DNA of 64,000 bases, from NCBI GenBank assembly GCA_023159155.1, contig JAJNNX010000025.1, positions 310,001 through 374,000 of the forward strand. Reading direction: 5' to 3'. Position 1 is the first letter of the stretch. Each line of letters starts with the position of its first letter. The notes under the pieces are model-generated. The model was not told the DNA's origin and made no database searches. It saw only the letters and a program-made list of their open reading frames with translations. Below are positions 37,109 through 47,977 of this stretch, piece after piece. This DNA comes from Ustulina deusta (lineage: Eukaryota > Ascomycota > Sordariomycetes > Xylariales > Xylariaceae). The position numbers and the translations under genes are program-made.

Positions 37109-39298
37109 GGTGACGACTCGTCATTGTTGGCTCTGTGAGGAAGCATGTTTATTACAAAGAAACACGAGACTAGAGGAATCTTTATGTACGTATCTGCACC
37201 TCTGTTTGGTTATCCCCCCTTGCCAAGCTATATAGATAGAATCGACACCCTTCTGTGTCAGCTGGGTCGGGAACTGGCATGGCTATTTTTCGTGCTGACA
37301 CCCCCCATGAGCTTCAGGCAATCACTACGTGCCAGCCTTGTTCTGTGGTTTGATTGGGCTAAACAGACCTGTCTGGGCCATCGCCATTCCGCCCCGACAC
37401 ACTCTACCAGAGGAGCCAGACTAATCTATGCACAACATGTACAGCAACACACGTACAAGCAATACAACTTCATTGCTCTGCAGAGAGGGTTGCAGTTGGA
37501 TTGGCAAAAGCAAGCCCGGGCGCATATCACAACCGCTTTGGATTGTGTGATGCTGCTGTCTCGTTTAAGGTATGCAGCAATTCGAATAGTGTCGTGCACT
37601 GCTGCCAACTCTATTGGTTGCAGTCAATGGTGTGCTGAACATCCATACTTTAGCGTGCGGCAAAGTTTTTGGAATGAATACTTTTGGGATAGTCTTGCGG
37701 CCCCATCCGTTAGATCCCATTTGCCAAGAGGCAATCCGGTGAGCGGGAATATCTTGGCTGCAGGTACGACGTATTCATGAAATGGAGCAAGTTTTACACT
37801 AGATAAGTACCGTACTTACGTAGGTAACAAACACAATATTTTATGAGTTCAGCTCACAAAAAATTCATATTTTCTAGATTCGAATACATCAGGATGGATG
37901 GGTATTTGGCAGTCTTTAAAATGAATCGTAACCTATTTGAGCTTATGAAGTGGTAAGTGAAATGAAGAAAAGAGAGATCAGAGCGCCACTCACCTTGCCG
38001 TACATTGGTAGTGCTGTCAGATTGTCACAAGTTACCTAGCCCTTGGGCATCAAACCCTAACCCGCGCAAGATAAGGGGGCTTATTCGATTGGCATGGTCC
38101 AATCTCCCGGAGTTAACCAATAACATCCAAAGATGTTGGCGCAATGCTTGCTGCGTTCGCTTACCTAATTGTTACACTACCACACATTTGGGACAGAGGT
38201 GTTCTGTGTATCGTAGAGATCGTGAAAAGTGATGGTCTAGGCTCTTTGTGCAATAACAACTGTCCATTACACCCCCATGCTCAAGGTTCCAACGCTCAGT
38301 GATATCTGCTGATGTTCTGAGATACGTTGGAATATCATATCCTTGAACGTATCTTTCAAGCTAAGCTCTTAGGCAACTAACGTTATTAAAATAAAAAAAA
38401 GATGGACGAGAAATTGTTTAAATTAAAACAAGAGAGGTGATACCACCCACCGAATCTTTAGATTCAGAAGCCCAGTGACGAAATGCCACGAACCACGTTA
38501 GAAATAGTGCTGCTACAAGAAACAACAAGCAACTGCCTGCTTACTACTATTGATCTCCTTATCAGGAAGAACTATAGGACGCTTTGGTGAGATGGTACTT
38601 CTGAATACGGAATCAGTATGGCAATCCATAAGGATGCTTGGAATGCCTTGTGAATTTGAGAATATAGGTGGGTGTCTTGATCTAGGGATGGACAAAGCAT
38701 GCCTTCCGATTTAAGGTGCGTCCACCAGTCCAAACTCTTGAGTCGGGGGTCGAACAGTCTAAGAAAGGTTCAATATGGATGACCTTCAAGGTACGATTAT
38801 TCGGCCCTCCAAGTATTAATATCGGGAGCCTCCCAGGCCAGGCCCCATTTTCTTGGTTTAAAATCCATCAAAGCATGATATTATTCTGTTAATCTGCTTG
38901 ACCTACATCGACATGCGTGTATTCATACCTGAGCTGCCTCCCCGAACGAAGTCACGCTTTGACTGTCTACCAGATAGCGTCCTTCAAAGGATTCTCGTGT
39001 TCACTATATCACGCAACACGGTATTCTTTATTGATGAACTATCGTGCTGTGCAGCAGCACAAGCAAGATAGGCACTCTTTTAGGACGGTTGTTCGGACAA
39101 GTGTGTTTTGGATCCTGTGAACCCGACTGTAGGAGTCGCAAATTTGATAAGCGCGGCTGCATAACATGGAATGGGGAATGCAGAAAAAAGAACCTCGTAT
39201 ACCCTTCGCAGAGAGCCCATGTTGACAACATCAACTCGATAAACCAACGCATCCACAAGTTGGGCAGAGTAGAGTTTTTCCAAATAAAATCAATCGCC
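37109..39298. other. Spacer upstream of the SGNH hydrolase gene
   Basis: About 2.2 kb. A 211-codon plus-strand ORF with ATG (37145-37780) begins just upstream of the hydrolase promoter, but its composition (many Trp, Cys, His, Arg) and lack of motifs make it doubtful. No other candidate gene. Confidence 0.4.
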
Positions 39299-39826
39299 AT
39301 GAAATTTACACTGCCCCCGAAGATTGAAGCTGGCAAGGTACCATTCTTTCAAGATAGCCAGGTTTGTCGGATAGCACTGAAAAACATCACGGACCTGACG
39401 TTTACGGAAGTGCGTGCCTCCAATCCTAATGACCTCCTGATGTTGCCAAAACAAACCCGGCCGTTCAAGGACCTCAAAAACTATGCCTGTTTGTTCAACA
39501 CAGCCCAGACCATAGTAGACATCAATGATCTGACAGATAGGCTCGCGATGCCGAGCAGCTTCGCGAACCTATTGGTGGATATCGGAGTATCTAAGGACAC
39601 GAAGGTATATTTAACCGGCAAGTTTCCGGATATGAGCATGCGGGTAACAACCGCAGAACGGACGGAAAAGGCGCGCCCGATTTTCCAGGCGAGAGCAAGG
39701 ATGCTCAAGGAAGCAAAGAAAGAGGGGCGGGTTAAACGCCAGAACGATACATCCTCATCGGGCCAGGCTGCCAATGGAGGAGGTACCAATGCTGGAGGTG
39801 CCGATGCTGGATATGCCAACAGATGA
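39299..39826 (+). CDS. Hypothetical basic protein, frame interrupted by a TGA
   Basis: Unrecognised. The likely start is the ATG at 39299 (MKFTLPPKIEAGKVPFFQDS), giving 175 aa to a TGA at 39824-39826. The frame is also open upstream to about 39044, but that part looks non-coding. The body is mixed alpha/beta in character (VDINDLTDRLAMPSSFANLL, DTKVYLTGKFPDMSMRV). It is followed by a Lys/Arg-rich stretch (RARMLKEAKKEGRVKRQN) and a Gly/Ala/Asn-rich low-complexity tail. After the TGA the same frame continues for 44 codons with similar character (THEDTNKGGTNGHEELANPW) to a TAA at 39959-39961. So this may be a longer gene with a nonsense change, a readthrough case, or chance. No intron was needed, and no homolog comes to mind. 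Confidence 0.45.
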   Translation: MKFTLPPKIEAGKVPFFQDSQVCRIALKNITDLTFTEVRASNPNDLLMLPKQTRPFKDLKNYACLFNTAQTIVDINDLTDRLAMPSSFANLLVDIGVSKDTKVYLTGKFPDMSMRVTTAERTEKARPIFQARARMLKEAKKEGRVKRQNDTSSSGQAANGGGTNAGGADAGYANR

Positions 39827-39961
39827 TATACCCATGAGGACACCAACAAAGGAGGCACAAACGGACATGAAGAGTTGGCCAACCCGTGGTTGCTGGGGTC
39901 TCATGACAGTAGAGGAACAACAAAATTATCTGCAGAAAGCAGCGAGAGGCGGCAACTTTAA

Positions 39962-40368
39962 GAGTACTAAAATCCACCGGACGATTACCTTCCAGCGGAT
40001 TGCATTTGCTTGACATCAGGAAAAAAGAAGTTGATAATTTGTTCTATACGTATCGATCACAAGGGTCTATGCACCTAAGCTATCATGATCATCTACCTAG
40101 CTACTTTCAGTTGGAAATACAAACAAAGTACCTCATCTAGTTAATTTAATGATGCATGAATAGAAGGAAACCATGTGCAACAATATCAAACAAAAGCGGC
40201 ATAGGTACTAATTACCTTACCAGTAGGCTATATATAAAGGTTAATAGAAAAGTATTGATGCATTCTATTGTTGAACCACAAACTTGGAAGCATTTTGCAG
40301 TTACCTAAGGGCTGTAATAAGAAACTACCTACCTAGTTAGGTACCATAGCGGGAAGATACGTGGGGAA
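39962..40368. other. AT-rich spacer before the repeat island
   Basis: About 400 bases with CTACCTAGTTAGGTACC-type words near 40326-40345. No gene seen. Confidence 0.4.
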
Positions 40369-40414
40369 ACAATGATTGTTTCGACACAATGATTGTTTTC
40401 AGAACAATGATTGT
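40369..40414. repeat. Three copies of palindromic 11-mer ACAATGATTGT
   Basis: Exact copies at 40369-40379, 40386-40396 and 40404-40414, separated by 6 and 7 bases. The word is a palindrome around one central base (ACAAT-N-ATTGT). The spacer TTTCAGA recurs, as TTTCAGT, in the second cluster at 41.1 kb. ACAAT/ATTGT is the core bound by HMG-box proteins of the Sox/Rox1 type, so paired HMG sites are one possible meaning. Confidence 0.8.
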
Positions 40415-40524
40415 GAGATCCTAAGTACCAGACAGGCAATTTTATATGGCAAGGTACTTCTAGAAGTGGGTCTGTGTTCGGCACCTGTCCTCACCTGTCT
40501 GGGCCTACCCAACCAACCTAGCCC

Positions 40525-40827
40525 ATAGCCCCTACAGACCTATCCTAACAGCCATACAGACCTATCCTAACAGCCATACAGACCTAGCCATACAGACTGA
40601 CTTACAGACTTACACATACAGACCTAGTAGCCCATACAGCCCATACAGCCCATACAGCCCATACAGCCCATACAGCCCATACAGTCAATTGCAGTCAATT
40701 GCAGTCTGTACAGCTAATTGTAGTCCGTACAGCCCATGCAGTCCGTACAGCCCCTACAGCCCCTACAGCCCCTACAGCCCATATAGCCCATATAGCCCAT
40801 ATAGCCCATACAGCCCATACAGCCTTG
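40525..40827. repeat. Degenerate minisatellite, mainly a 9-bp unit (YAGYCCRTA)
   Basis: From about 40628 to 40827 the sequence is a tandem array of roughly 22 units of a 9-mer. Variants are CAGCCCATA, TAGCCCATA, CAGCCCCTA, CAGTCCGTA and the diverged CAGTCAATT. The preceding 100 bases contain longer related repeats built on ACAGACCTATCCTAACAGC. Because the unit length is a multiple of three, two plus frames stay open and translate to (SPY)n or Ala/Thr-rich repeats, which should not be taken as a gene. Confidence 0.85.
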
Positions 40828-40876
40828 AACACCAACGCAACTGCCCTTATAACCGCAATCGCAACTGCTTCTTTTA

Positions 40877-40930
40877 ATGAACCCTTATATATGGCAATTA
40901 CAGCGCTTCTCGCACGCGTAATTAGCCCTC
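40877..40930. repeat. Second copy of the short dispersed segment seen at 22.4 kb
   Basis: Directly downstream of the minisatellite. Contains GCACGCGTAATTA and, in translation, ITALLARVI, matching the segment near 22425-22455 with several substitutions. Confidence 0.35.
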
Positions 40931-41122
40931 GTAACGTAATTGTAATACTCTGTAATCGTCGACTGTAGCCCTGTAGTTCGAATCCAAGCCGTACCGTAAA
41001 ATATACAGCAATATATTCGTATATTTAGTACTACATATATACCCACCTAGGTACCTATATAAATATGACTAAAACGAAACTACCGATCGGATAAAAAAAT
41101 ATATTTTGTAAAAAATATAAGC

Positions 41123-41208
41123 ACAATCATTGTTTTCAGTACAATCATTGTTTTTTGAAACTATCATTGTAATACAAAACAATGATTGTTGAGCCAAACA
41201 ATCATTGT
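41123..41208. repeat. Second cluster of the palindromic 11-mer (five copies, one imperfect)
   Basis: ACAATCATTGT at 41123-41133 and 41141-41151, an imperfect ACTATCATTGT at 41160-41170, ACAATGATTGT at 41179-41189 and ACAATCATTGT at 41198-41208. The central base is mostly C here and G in the first cluster. The two clusters are therefore in mainly opposite orientation and bracket about 0.84 kb. Confidence 0.8.
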
Positions 41209-41852
41209 TTACCCACTCTTTTCCACGCTACGGTAGGTATAAGAATATTGCCTCTTTTACTACATAACTACCAAATAGACCTCATGGGACACCCGACCTC
41301 CCGTGCCCAGGTGCACGGCAGGTGCCCACCTACCTATAGGCACCTGAAGCCTGGCCTGGAGGAGCCCTCGGTAGGCCACTAAGCCTCATAGGCGCATGTG
41401 CATTCAAACCGGCGGTTCCATTTAACTGCAGGTGGTTCGTACAGCTCGAGGGGAAGCTCTCCTTCTCTCCCTATATAGGTACCTACTTCTTCAAATAAAG
41501 ACATGTGTGCGGGAGGACCTCCAATATACCTCTACCAGGAAGGTAGGTATTTAATAGTTCTGAGTTTGACAGGCAGCCTTATGTCCATGTGCTGATGAAT
41601 GGAATTTCGCCTGTTGCATTTAATATCCTTAGACATATATACATACTACCTAGGTACATATAAGTACTTTACCTCTGTACCTCCCTCGGTACCTACCGTA
41701 GAGGAGGTAGGAGCACTGCACTAGGTACCTAGGAGGTACCCAGAAGCCAGAAGAGCACGTCCTTGGCCCCACGCCCCGCGTAACGAACAGCGTGAACAGT
41801 GCACACTCACTGTAAACACGCCATCGTTCTCAAGGCCCATGTCCGCACCATC
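41209..41852. other. Promoter-side region of cdc16
   Basis: About 640 bases rich in TACCTAGGTA-type words (for example near 41648, 41695 and 41728). No gene seen. Confidence 0.5.
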
Positions 41853-43585
41853 ATGGAGAGCTTCCTTCGCGAATGGAGGCAAGATGCCCTAAACAAAGCT
41901 CAATACGAATCGGCCATCTTCATCGGCGATAAGCTGTTAGCGCTCACTAGTATGCCCTCACCCACTCGCCGCTCGCCCACCACTTTTTGTGATGCTAACC
42001 AGTGTGTATAGACGACGATAATGATGCCTTCTGGCTAGCACAGGTGCACTTTGCCACGGGAAACTACACCAGGGCGCAGGCATTCCTCTCGAAACAGGAT
42101 CTCATTGCTCGGAACCCTTCATGTCAGTACTTGGCCGCCCACTGCTTCATCAAACAGTCTCGTTACGATGAGGCTCTGGCAGTGCTTGGGGAGCGCCCCC
42201 CAGATCTCATGTCAAACCCCGCGACTAAGCGCAAAACACAACATACGAACGGTCGCTCTACGGCTGGCGTAGGGCGCGGCTTCTCCAGAGCCCAGGACAG
42301 GCGGGATGAGCCATCAGACGAGGAAACTGCCAACAGGCGGTTCGAGGCCGCCATGTGCTATCTCAGAGGTATCTGCTATGCCAAGCAGAATGCCTTCGAT
42401 CGAGCCAAGGAATGCTACAAGGACGCCGTTCGAATCGATGTGCAATGTTTCGAGGCATTTCAACAGTTGATGAAGAACTCTCTGATGTCGCCAGATGAAG
42501 AATGGCAGTTCCTAGAATCTCTGAATTTTGACGCCATACGGGTGTCTGGAGATCCTTCCTCCTCGCAGGAAGCTGCCGAGTTCACCAAGATGCTTTACAC
42601 TACACGGCTCTCTAAATACCGGAACCCTGATTCATTTACGACCGCTTGCGAGACTTTGTCAACTCACTATAATCTCGCCTCAAATCCGGATCTCCTGTTA
42701 GCCCGAGCAGATCTTCTATACACTCAGTGTAGATACAAGGATGCTTTGGCCATAACGAGCTCTGTTCTCGAAGAGGATAAATATAATTTCAACATATATC
42801 CTTTACACCTTGCTTGCTTGTTTGAACTCAAGATGAAGAATGTCTTGTTCTTGATAGCACACGATCTTGCAGACAACCACCCTGAAGAGCCTTGTGCCTG
42901 GCTTGCGGTGGGGATTTACTACTTTGCAATCGACAAGATTGCCGAAGCGCGTCGCTATTTTAGTAAAGCTAGCATGATGGATGCGCATTTTGGTCCGGCC
43001 TGGATTGGATTTGCCCATACTTTCGCGGCTGAAGGTGAGCATGACCAAGCCATATCAGCATACTCGACGGCCGCTCGGTTATTCATGGGCACTCACCTGC
43101 CTCAGGTGTTCTTGGGAATGCAAAACCACGCCTTGAACAACATGACACTTGCCGACGAGTTCCTGAAAACGGCTTATGGCCTTTGCAAGACGGATCCTTT
43201 ACTCCTCAATGAGATGGGAATCGTATACTATCACCAAGACCGACCACAAGAAGCTGCCAAGCTGTTTCTTACGGCGTTAGAGGTAGCCGAGGATATTGAC
43301 GCGGAGCCGCAGGCTTGGCTCTCAGCCCGAACAAACCTCGCGCATGCATACAGACGCGCGAAGAAATATGATGATGCGCTAGACCAGTTCGACGAGGTCC
43401 TACGGCAGGGCGGCAAGGATGCCGCCATCTTCGCTGCAAAAGGGTTGATATACATGGAGCAGGGTGGAAAGTGGGGTATGGCTGTCGAAGTATTGCATCA
43501 AGCTCTGGCGATACACCCGCAAGACCCAATCGCGACGGAACTATTGAATAAGGCGTTGGAAGAAACCGCAGGGATGTTGATCTAA
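41853..43585 (+). CDS. cdc16: Anaphase-promoting complex subunit Cdc16/APC6 (TPR protein)
   Basis: TPR scaffold subunit of the APC/C ubiquitin ligase, needed for the metaphase-anaphase transition and mitotic exit. Exon 1 (41853-41949) and exon 2 (42012-43585) are joined across a 62-bp intron inside an Asn codon, giving 556 aa. The N-terminus ESFLREWRQDALNKAQYESA and the junction LLALTNDDNDAFWLAQVHFA are typical of Cdc16. A basic low-complexity insert (about 95-135) is followed by TPR helices to the end. Examples are YLRGICYAKQNAFDRAKECY, EPCAWLAVGIYYFAIDKIAE, GPAWIGFAHTFAAEGEHDQA, EMGIVYYHQDRPQEAAKLFL and ARTNLAHAYRRAKKYDDALD. The length is in the range of fungal orthologs. An in-frame ATG further upstream (41799) would add 18 less typical residues, so 41853 is preferred. 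Confidence 0.94.
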
Positions 43586-44768
43586 AAAGCCATATCCCTC
43601 TAGGCTCACTTTATGAAATTCGGTATGCAACTGTACAGCTATTCCAACTGAACTGCATCAGGAGACGTGCCAAAGCCTTGGCTTCGGCCGCCCTGCCAGC
43701 GTTATATCAAATGCTAGTGGAAACAAGCTGCCAGATGGCGGTGCTATTAGCAACCTATCAATGGCGCAATATGTAAAGCATTTTATCCTCAAACATTCAC
43801 GTTAGGGTCACGGCTTTGCAAGAGCCATATGATGACGTGCCAGGGGCTTTCTACTACTCCCACCCAAATGTATATAGTAATATGCGGCTATCGGAGTTGG
43901 GAGCGTTATTGGAGAAGACATGTTAGGCATGTCTTTACCATGAATATGTAAGAGCTTGGAACAGACCCATCTTATTATCCTCAAGACATCGGACACGAGG
44001 TATGTGGAAAATCTCGGTTGTTGAATAGACTACGATGGTGCCAAGGCATGCAAGCTTCAACGAGATCTGCCACTCGGAAAGGGACAGAATCGGATAGCTG
44101 CTTGTTGTGGGACTTGGTGACGGTGGAGTGAAGGAGTTCTAGGGAAATAAAAAGGTAATTATTTCCAGATGCCCAAGACTACCCTAGCTGGCGATTTCTC
44201 TGACACATCAAAGGGTACTGCCAGAGGAAGAAACTTTTATAAGGATATCTAATCAATACCTAAATAAGTCTTGACGTGCAGCCTCAAGAGGCTCAAAGTG
44301 TCCGCATGACCATGCAGCTCATATGCAACACTATTAGGGTACCTTCTAGATAGGGATCACAGGATCACGAATGCGTTTTCTCAAGTGGCCCAAATGTGTT
44401 GGGGGCAAGGATTGCCGGACTCATACGTAATGTGATGATCGGAAAAGTGGCTGTTAATGAAATGGATGCTGCCAGGTCACGCAGTCTACATGTACCCCTA
44501 AGGCTAGGAGTGAGAGGTTGTGGAGTCGAGTCTCAATGGACCCCTGTCTTCACGTGACATTCATGTACAAGGCAGGTTAAATGGGTCCAAGCGTTCCCAA
44601 GGTTTGGACCTAAAAAGTTTCGCCCCAAAAGCCAACCGCAATACAGTTTAATCTCCCGATTACCTTAACTTTCTTCACTCACTACAGAACCCTTCAATCC
44701 TTTCCTCGCACCAAACCTGAAACGCCATCATAGTTACAGACGTTGCGTGTGCACTCGCATCCTTCACC
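43586..44768. other. Spacer between cdc16 and the branchpoint-binding protein gene
   Basis: 1.2 kb with only chance ORFs. It should contain the cdc16 3' UTR and the promoter of the next gene, whose start is preceded by a pyrimidine-rich stretch (about 44640-44720). Confidence 0.5.
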
Positions 44769-46949
44769 ATGTCGTGGAGAAACCAAGGCATTACTGGTTC
44801 CAACAACATCCCTCTTGGCACCCGCCGACGATTTGGCGGCGACTCGGATGGTGTTGAGGTGAAGCACGAAGACCACAGAGACGGCCATGATAGCGCCTTC
44901 GATGGCGATGGCGACCGCGACCTAAAGCGCGGTCGCAGCCCTGAGCCTAGTGAGTATCACGCCCCCGCATGGCCCTGGATCGGCCTCTCTTTGTTTTCGC
45001 CGACCAACATGTATTCTAATCGTATCATCCGACAGGAACCGAAGCAGACGGTCCTCGCCGCCGCAAAAAGCGCAATAGATGGGGCGATGCCTCGGAGAAC
45101 AAAGCAGCTGGCCTTATGGGCCTGCCTACAGCTATCGTAGCCAATATGACCAGCGAGCAGCTCGAAGCCTACACCCTACATCTACGGATCGAAGAGATTA
45201 GCCAGAAACTGAGAATCGACGATGTTGTTCCTGCTGACGGTGACAGGTAAGCCCCCTACCCCAGCGCATTTCAATCGAAATATGACGTCTGTTTTCTAAC
45301 TCGCGCGCATGCTGCAGATCTCCCTCTCCCCCACCGCAGTACGATAACCATGGCCGCCGTGTCAATACTCGAGAATATCGTTACCGCAAGCGTCTGGAAG
45401 ACGAGCGGCACAAGCTGATTGAAAGGGCCATGAAGACCATTCCTAACTACCACCCACCACAGGACTATCGCCGACCGACTAAGACTCAAGAAAAGGTCTA
45501 TGTACCGGTCAACGATTACCCGGAAATCAACTTCAGTGAGATTGCTAACCCTCTAACCTTTCTAACCATGTCTTTACCCCTTCTTGTTCGGGACCTTGCC
45601 AGGCGTGCCGTCTCACCATCTATTCGTAACGTGGAAGCTCTGGCGGCATCTAACTATATTCCCATGTCCTTAACTTGTGACCCGTACTAACACTAGCTCT
45701 TCTTACTAAAGTTGGTTTACTTATTGGCCCTCGTGGCAATACTCTAAAGAAGATGGAAACTGAATCCGGTGCCAAGATTGCAATCCGCGGAAAAGGTTCC
45801 GTAAAGGAAGGTAAAGGCCGGTCCGATGCTGCACACGCGAGCAACCAGGAGGAAGATCTTCACTGCTTGATCATGGCAGATACCGAAGAAAAGGTCAACA
45901 AAGCCAAAAAGTTGATCCACAACGTCATTGAAACTGTAAGTTCATGAGATCCACCGATCTGATACCCTGGTATGAAATGCTAAATAACCATTAGGCTGCC
46001 TCTATCCCCGAAGGACAAAATGAACTCAAGCGGAATCAACTTCGTGAGCTCGCCGCACTGAACGGTACCCTCCGTGATGACGAAAACCAGGCATGCCAGA
46101 ACTGTGGTCAGATTGGCCATAGAAAGTACGATTGTCCAGAGAAACAGAATTTCACAGCCAATATCATTTGCCGTGTCTGTGGAAATGCAGGTCACATGGC
46201 TCGAGATTGCCCTGATCGACAAAAGGGTGCTAGCTGGCGTAACGATGGACCTCGCGCTGCTGGTCGCATTGGCGGAGGAGATGGTGTTGACCGTGAATAC
46301 GAGGTAAGCTCCTTCCTAATTGTGTACCCGAAAGCTGCTACTACAGTGACTAACTACTCTTGTTTAGCAATTGATGCAAGAACTTGGTAGCGGATCAGGC
46401 GGACCACCTGCTCGCATTGAAGCCGGGCCAGGCTCCTACAACAACAATAACGGCAACGGTGACAGCAAGCCTTGGCAGCGCGGGCCAACCGGCGCAGCTG
46501 CTCCCTGGCGCTCCCGCAATGACGATCGCGGTCACGAAGGTGGTGGTGGTGGTGGTGGTGGTGGTAGTGGCGGCAGCGCGGCTCCTTGGCGTGACCGCGG
46601 TAACCGTGGCGGCGAAAGTCAGGCGGGCGATTATTATGGTGGCCAGAATTACGGCAATGGCTCATCTGCTCCCGGAGCCGCTCCTTGGCATCAACCCAGT
46701 CAGGGTAACGGTCAGTCAGGTTATGGCAGCTATCCCGGCTACTCTGGTTACGGCTCTGCAGCTCCAGGAATGGGACCGCCTCCCGGTCTTCCTGCAAACC
46801 CTCTGGGCGCACCCCCTGGACTCCCTGGCAACTTGAACGCCCTGATCCAGCAATACGCTGGTGGTGCTGTTCCACCTCCACCGCCGTCTGATGGTGCTCC
46901 TCCACCCCCTCCGAGTGACCAGCCCCCTCCACCTCCTCCTGGTGCTTAG
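44769..46949 (+). CDS. bbp: Branchpoint-binding protein (BBP/SF1/Msl5)
   Basis: Splicing factor that binds the intron branchpoint sequence in the commitment complex. Six exons: 44769-44949, 45036-45246, 45318-45535, 45712-45935, 45995-46303 and 46368-46949, all in phase, 574 aa. Domains in order: a basic motif ([20 protein letters not shown], about residues 65-85); a helix-hairpin region ([20 protein letters not shown]); the KH-QUA2 domain (about 150-275) with [18 protein letters not shown]; and two CCHC zinc knuckles, [14 protein letters not shown] (312-325) and [14 protein letters not shown] (337-350). The tail is Gly/Asn-rich with SAAPWR and GAAPWH motifs and ends in proline runs ([11 protein letters not shown]). 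The poly-Gly run comes from a GGT microsatellite at about 46540-46565. The 176-bp third intron is the longest in the gene. Confidence 0.95.
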
Positions 46950-47977
46950 CGTGCTGCAAAATAGACGGCCTGGACTTCGGATACTAACCTTGACACCTGA
47001 TTACGAACCTATCGACGTTTCACACACTAATTGATTCGGGATTTGTTCACTAACTGCGCCTACAAGCATTGCGTTAACTCGGGCGACATGACATTTAGGA
47101 AACGCTTGTTAGCATCGCATCACATCGCAGTCACATGTTTCAAGGTTTAATCTTTAATAACACAAAGGGAACGAGAAAACTTCGGTGTACGATTAGGCAA
47201 TTCGGACTAACCTATAGCTAATAAAATGAGGGAAAAAAGCATGCTGAATGAAAAGAAGACCACTTGTGATGTGAGGTCACCACTAATGTTCCTAGTCTGG
47301 GTCTACACAGGTGTCTAAGACACAGGTAGACTGGCCTCCCTAAGGTAGGTAGGTCAAGGTACCTACAGGTGGTAAGGCACATTCCCTCAGGCTGCGGGAA
47401 CTGCAGGTGGCATACTGTAGCGCTGTAGTGTAGCGTACCTACCTAGAACCCCCAGTACTCACCCCATTCACCCCGCACCGATGCGTACCCCAATTCTGTT
47501 AGTACTGTAGGCATCATCCGCGGTCTCTCGCCTTGAATACGATTGATGCAGGAAGTCTCATTGGAACTCAGAGTTTCGAGTCTCCCACTGTAGGTTAGGT
47601 TAGTGAGGGAAAGGACATACGCTATGAGCTCTATATGCCGTCACTTCATCGACGAGACACACTACCTATAATCAAATCCCTAGGGAGCAAACCCAAGTTC
47701 TACCCATCGTCTATTTACCTACTTACCTAAATACCTGATCCTTGCCAGCCAGCTCAGCATGTACATGTCCTACTGAGCCCCCTAGTACAATACAGTACCT
47801 ATCTAGTGTGTTTCTGGTCTTCGGGAAGCAAGCTTCCCCACCCATCTAGCTTGAGGCGCATCTGGAGCTCAGCTGATCGTTGCAACTGCTCGCGCTTTCA
47901 TCACACAGAGGAGCTTGTGTCGCATTCTCATAGGTCGGCTGGTTCTCCTTTTGCATACACGCACATCCTCCGTCGAC
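46950..47977. other. Spacer between bbp and pff1
   Basis: About 1 kb. Contains TAGGTAGGTAGGTCAAGGTACC-like words near 47345 and repeated TACCTA near 47700-47800. No gene seen. Confidence 0.5.

Noticed and set aside
37145..37780. 211-codon plus-strand ORF with ATG upstream of the SGNH hydrolase
   Set aside because: Length is notable, but it has no motif, unlikely residue usage (many Trp, Cys, His) and sits in a promoter region. Kept only as a remark.
40628..40827. CRISPR-like repeat array
   Set aside because: The units are contiguous 9-mers without spacers, and the genome is eukaryotic.
40689..40968. Two plus-strand ORFs of (SPY)n and Ala/Thr repeats
   Set aside because: Translations of the 9-bp minisatellite; open only because the unit length is a multiple of three.
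46354..46959. 201-codon minus-strand ORF
   Set aside because: Antisense of the Gly/Pro-rich last exon of the branchpoint-binding protein; its composition is an artefact of low-complexity sequence.
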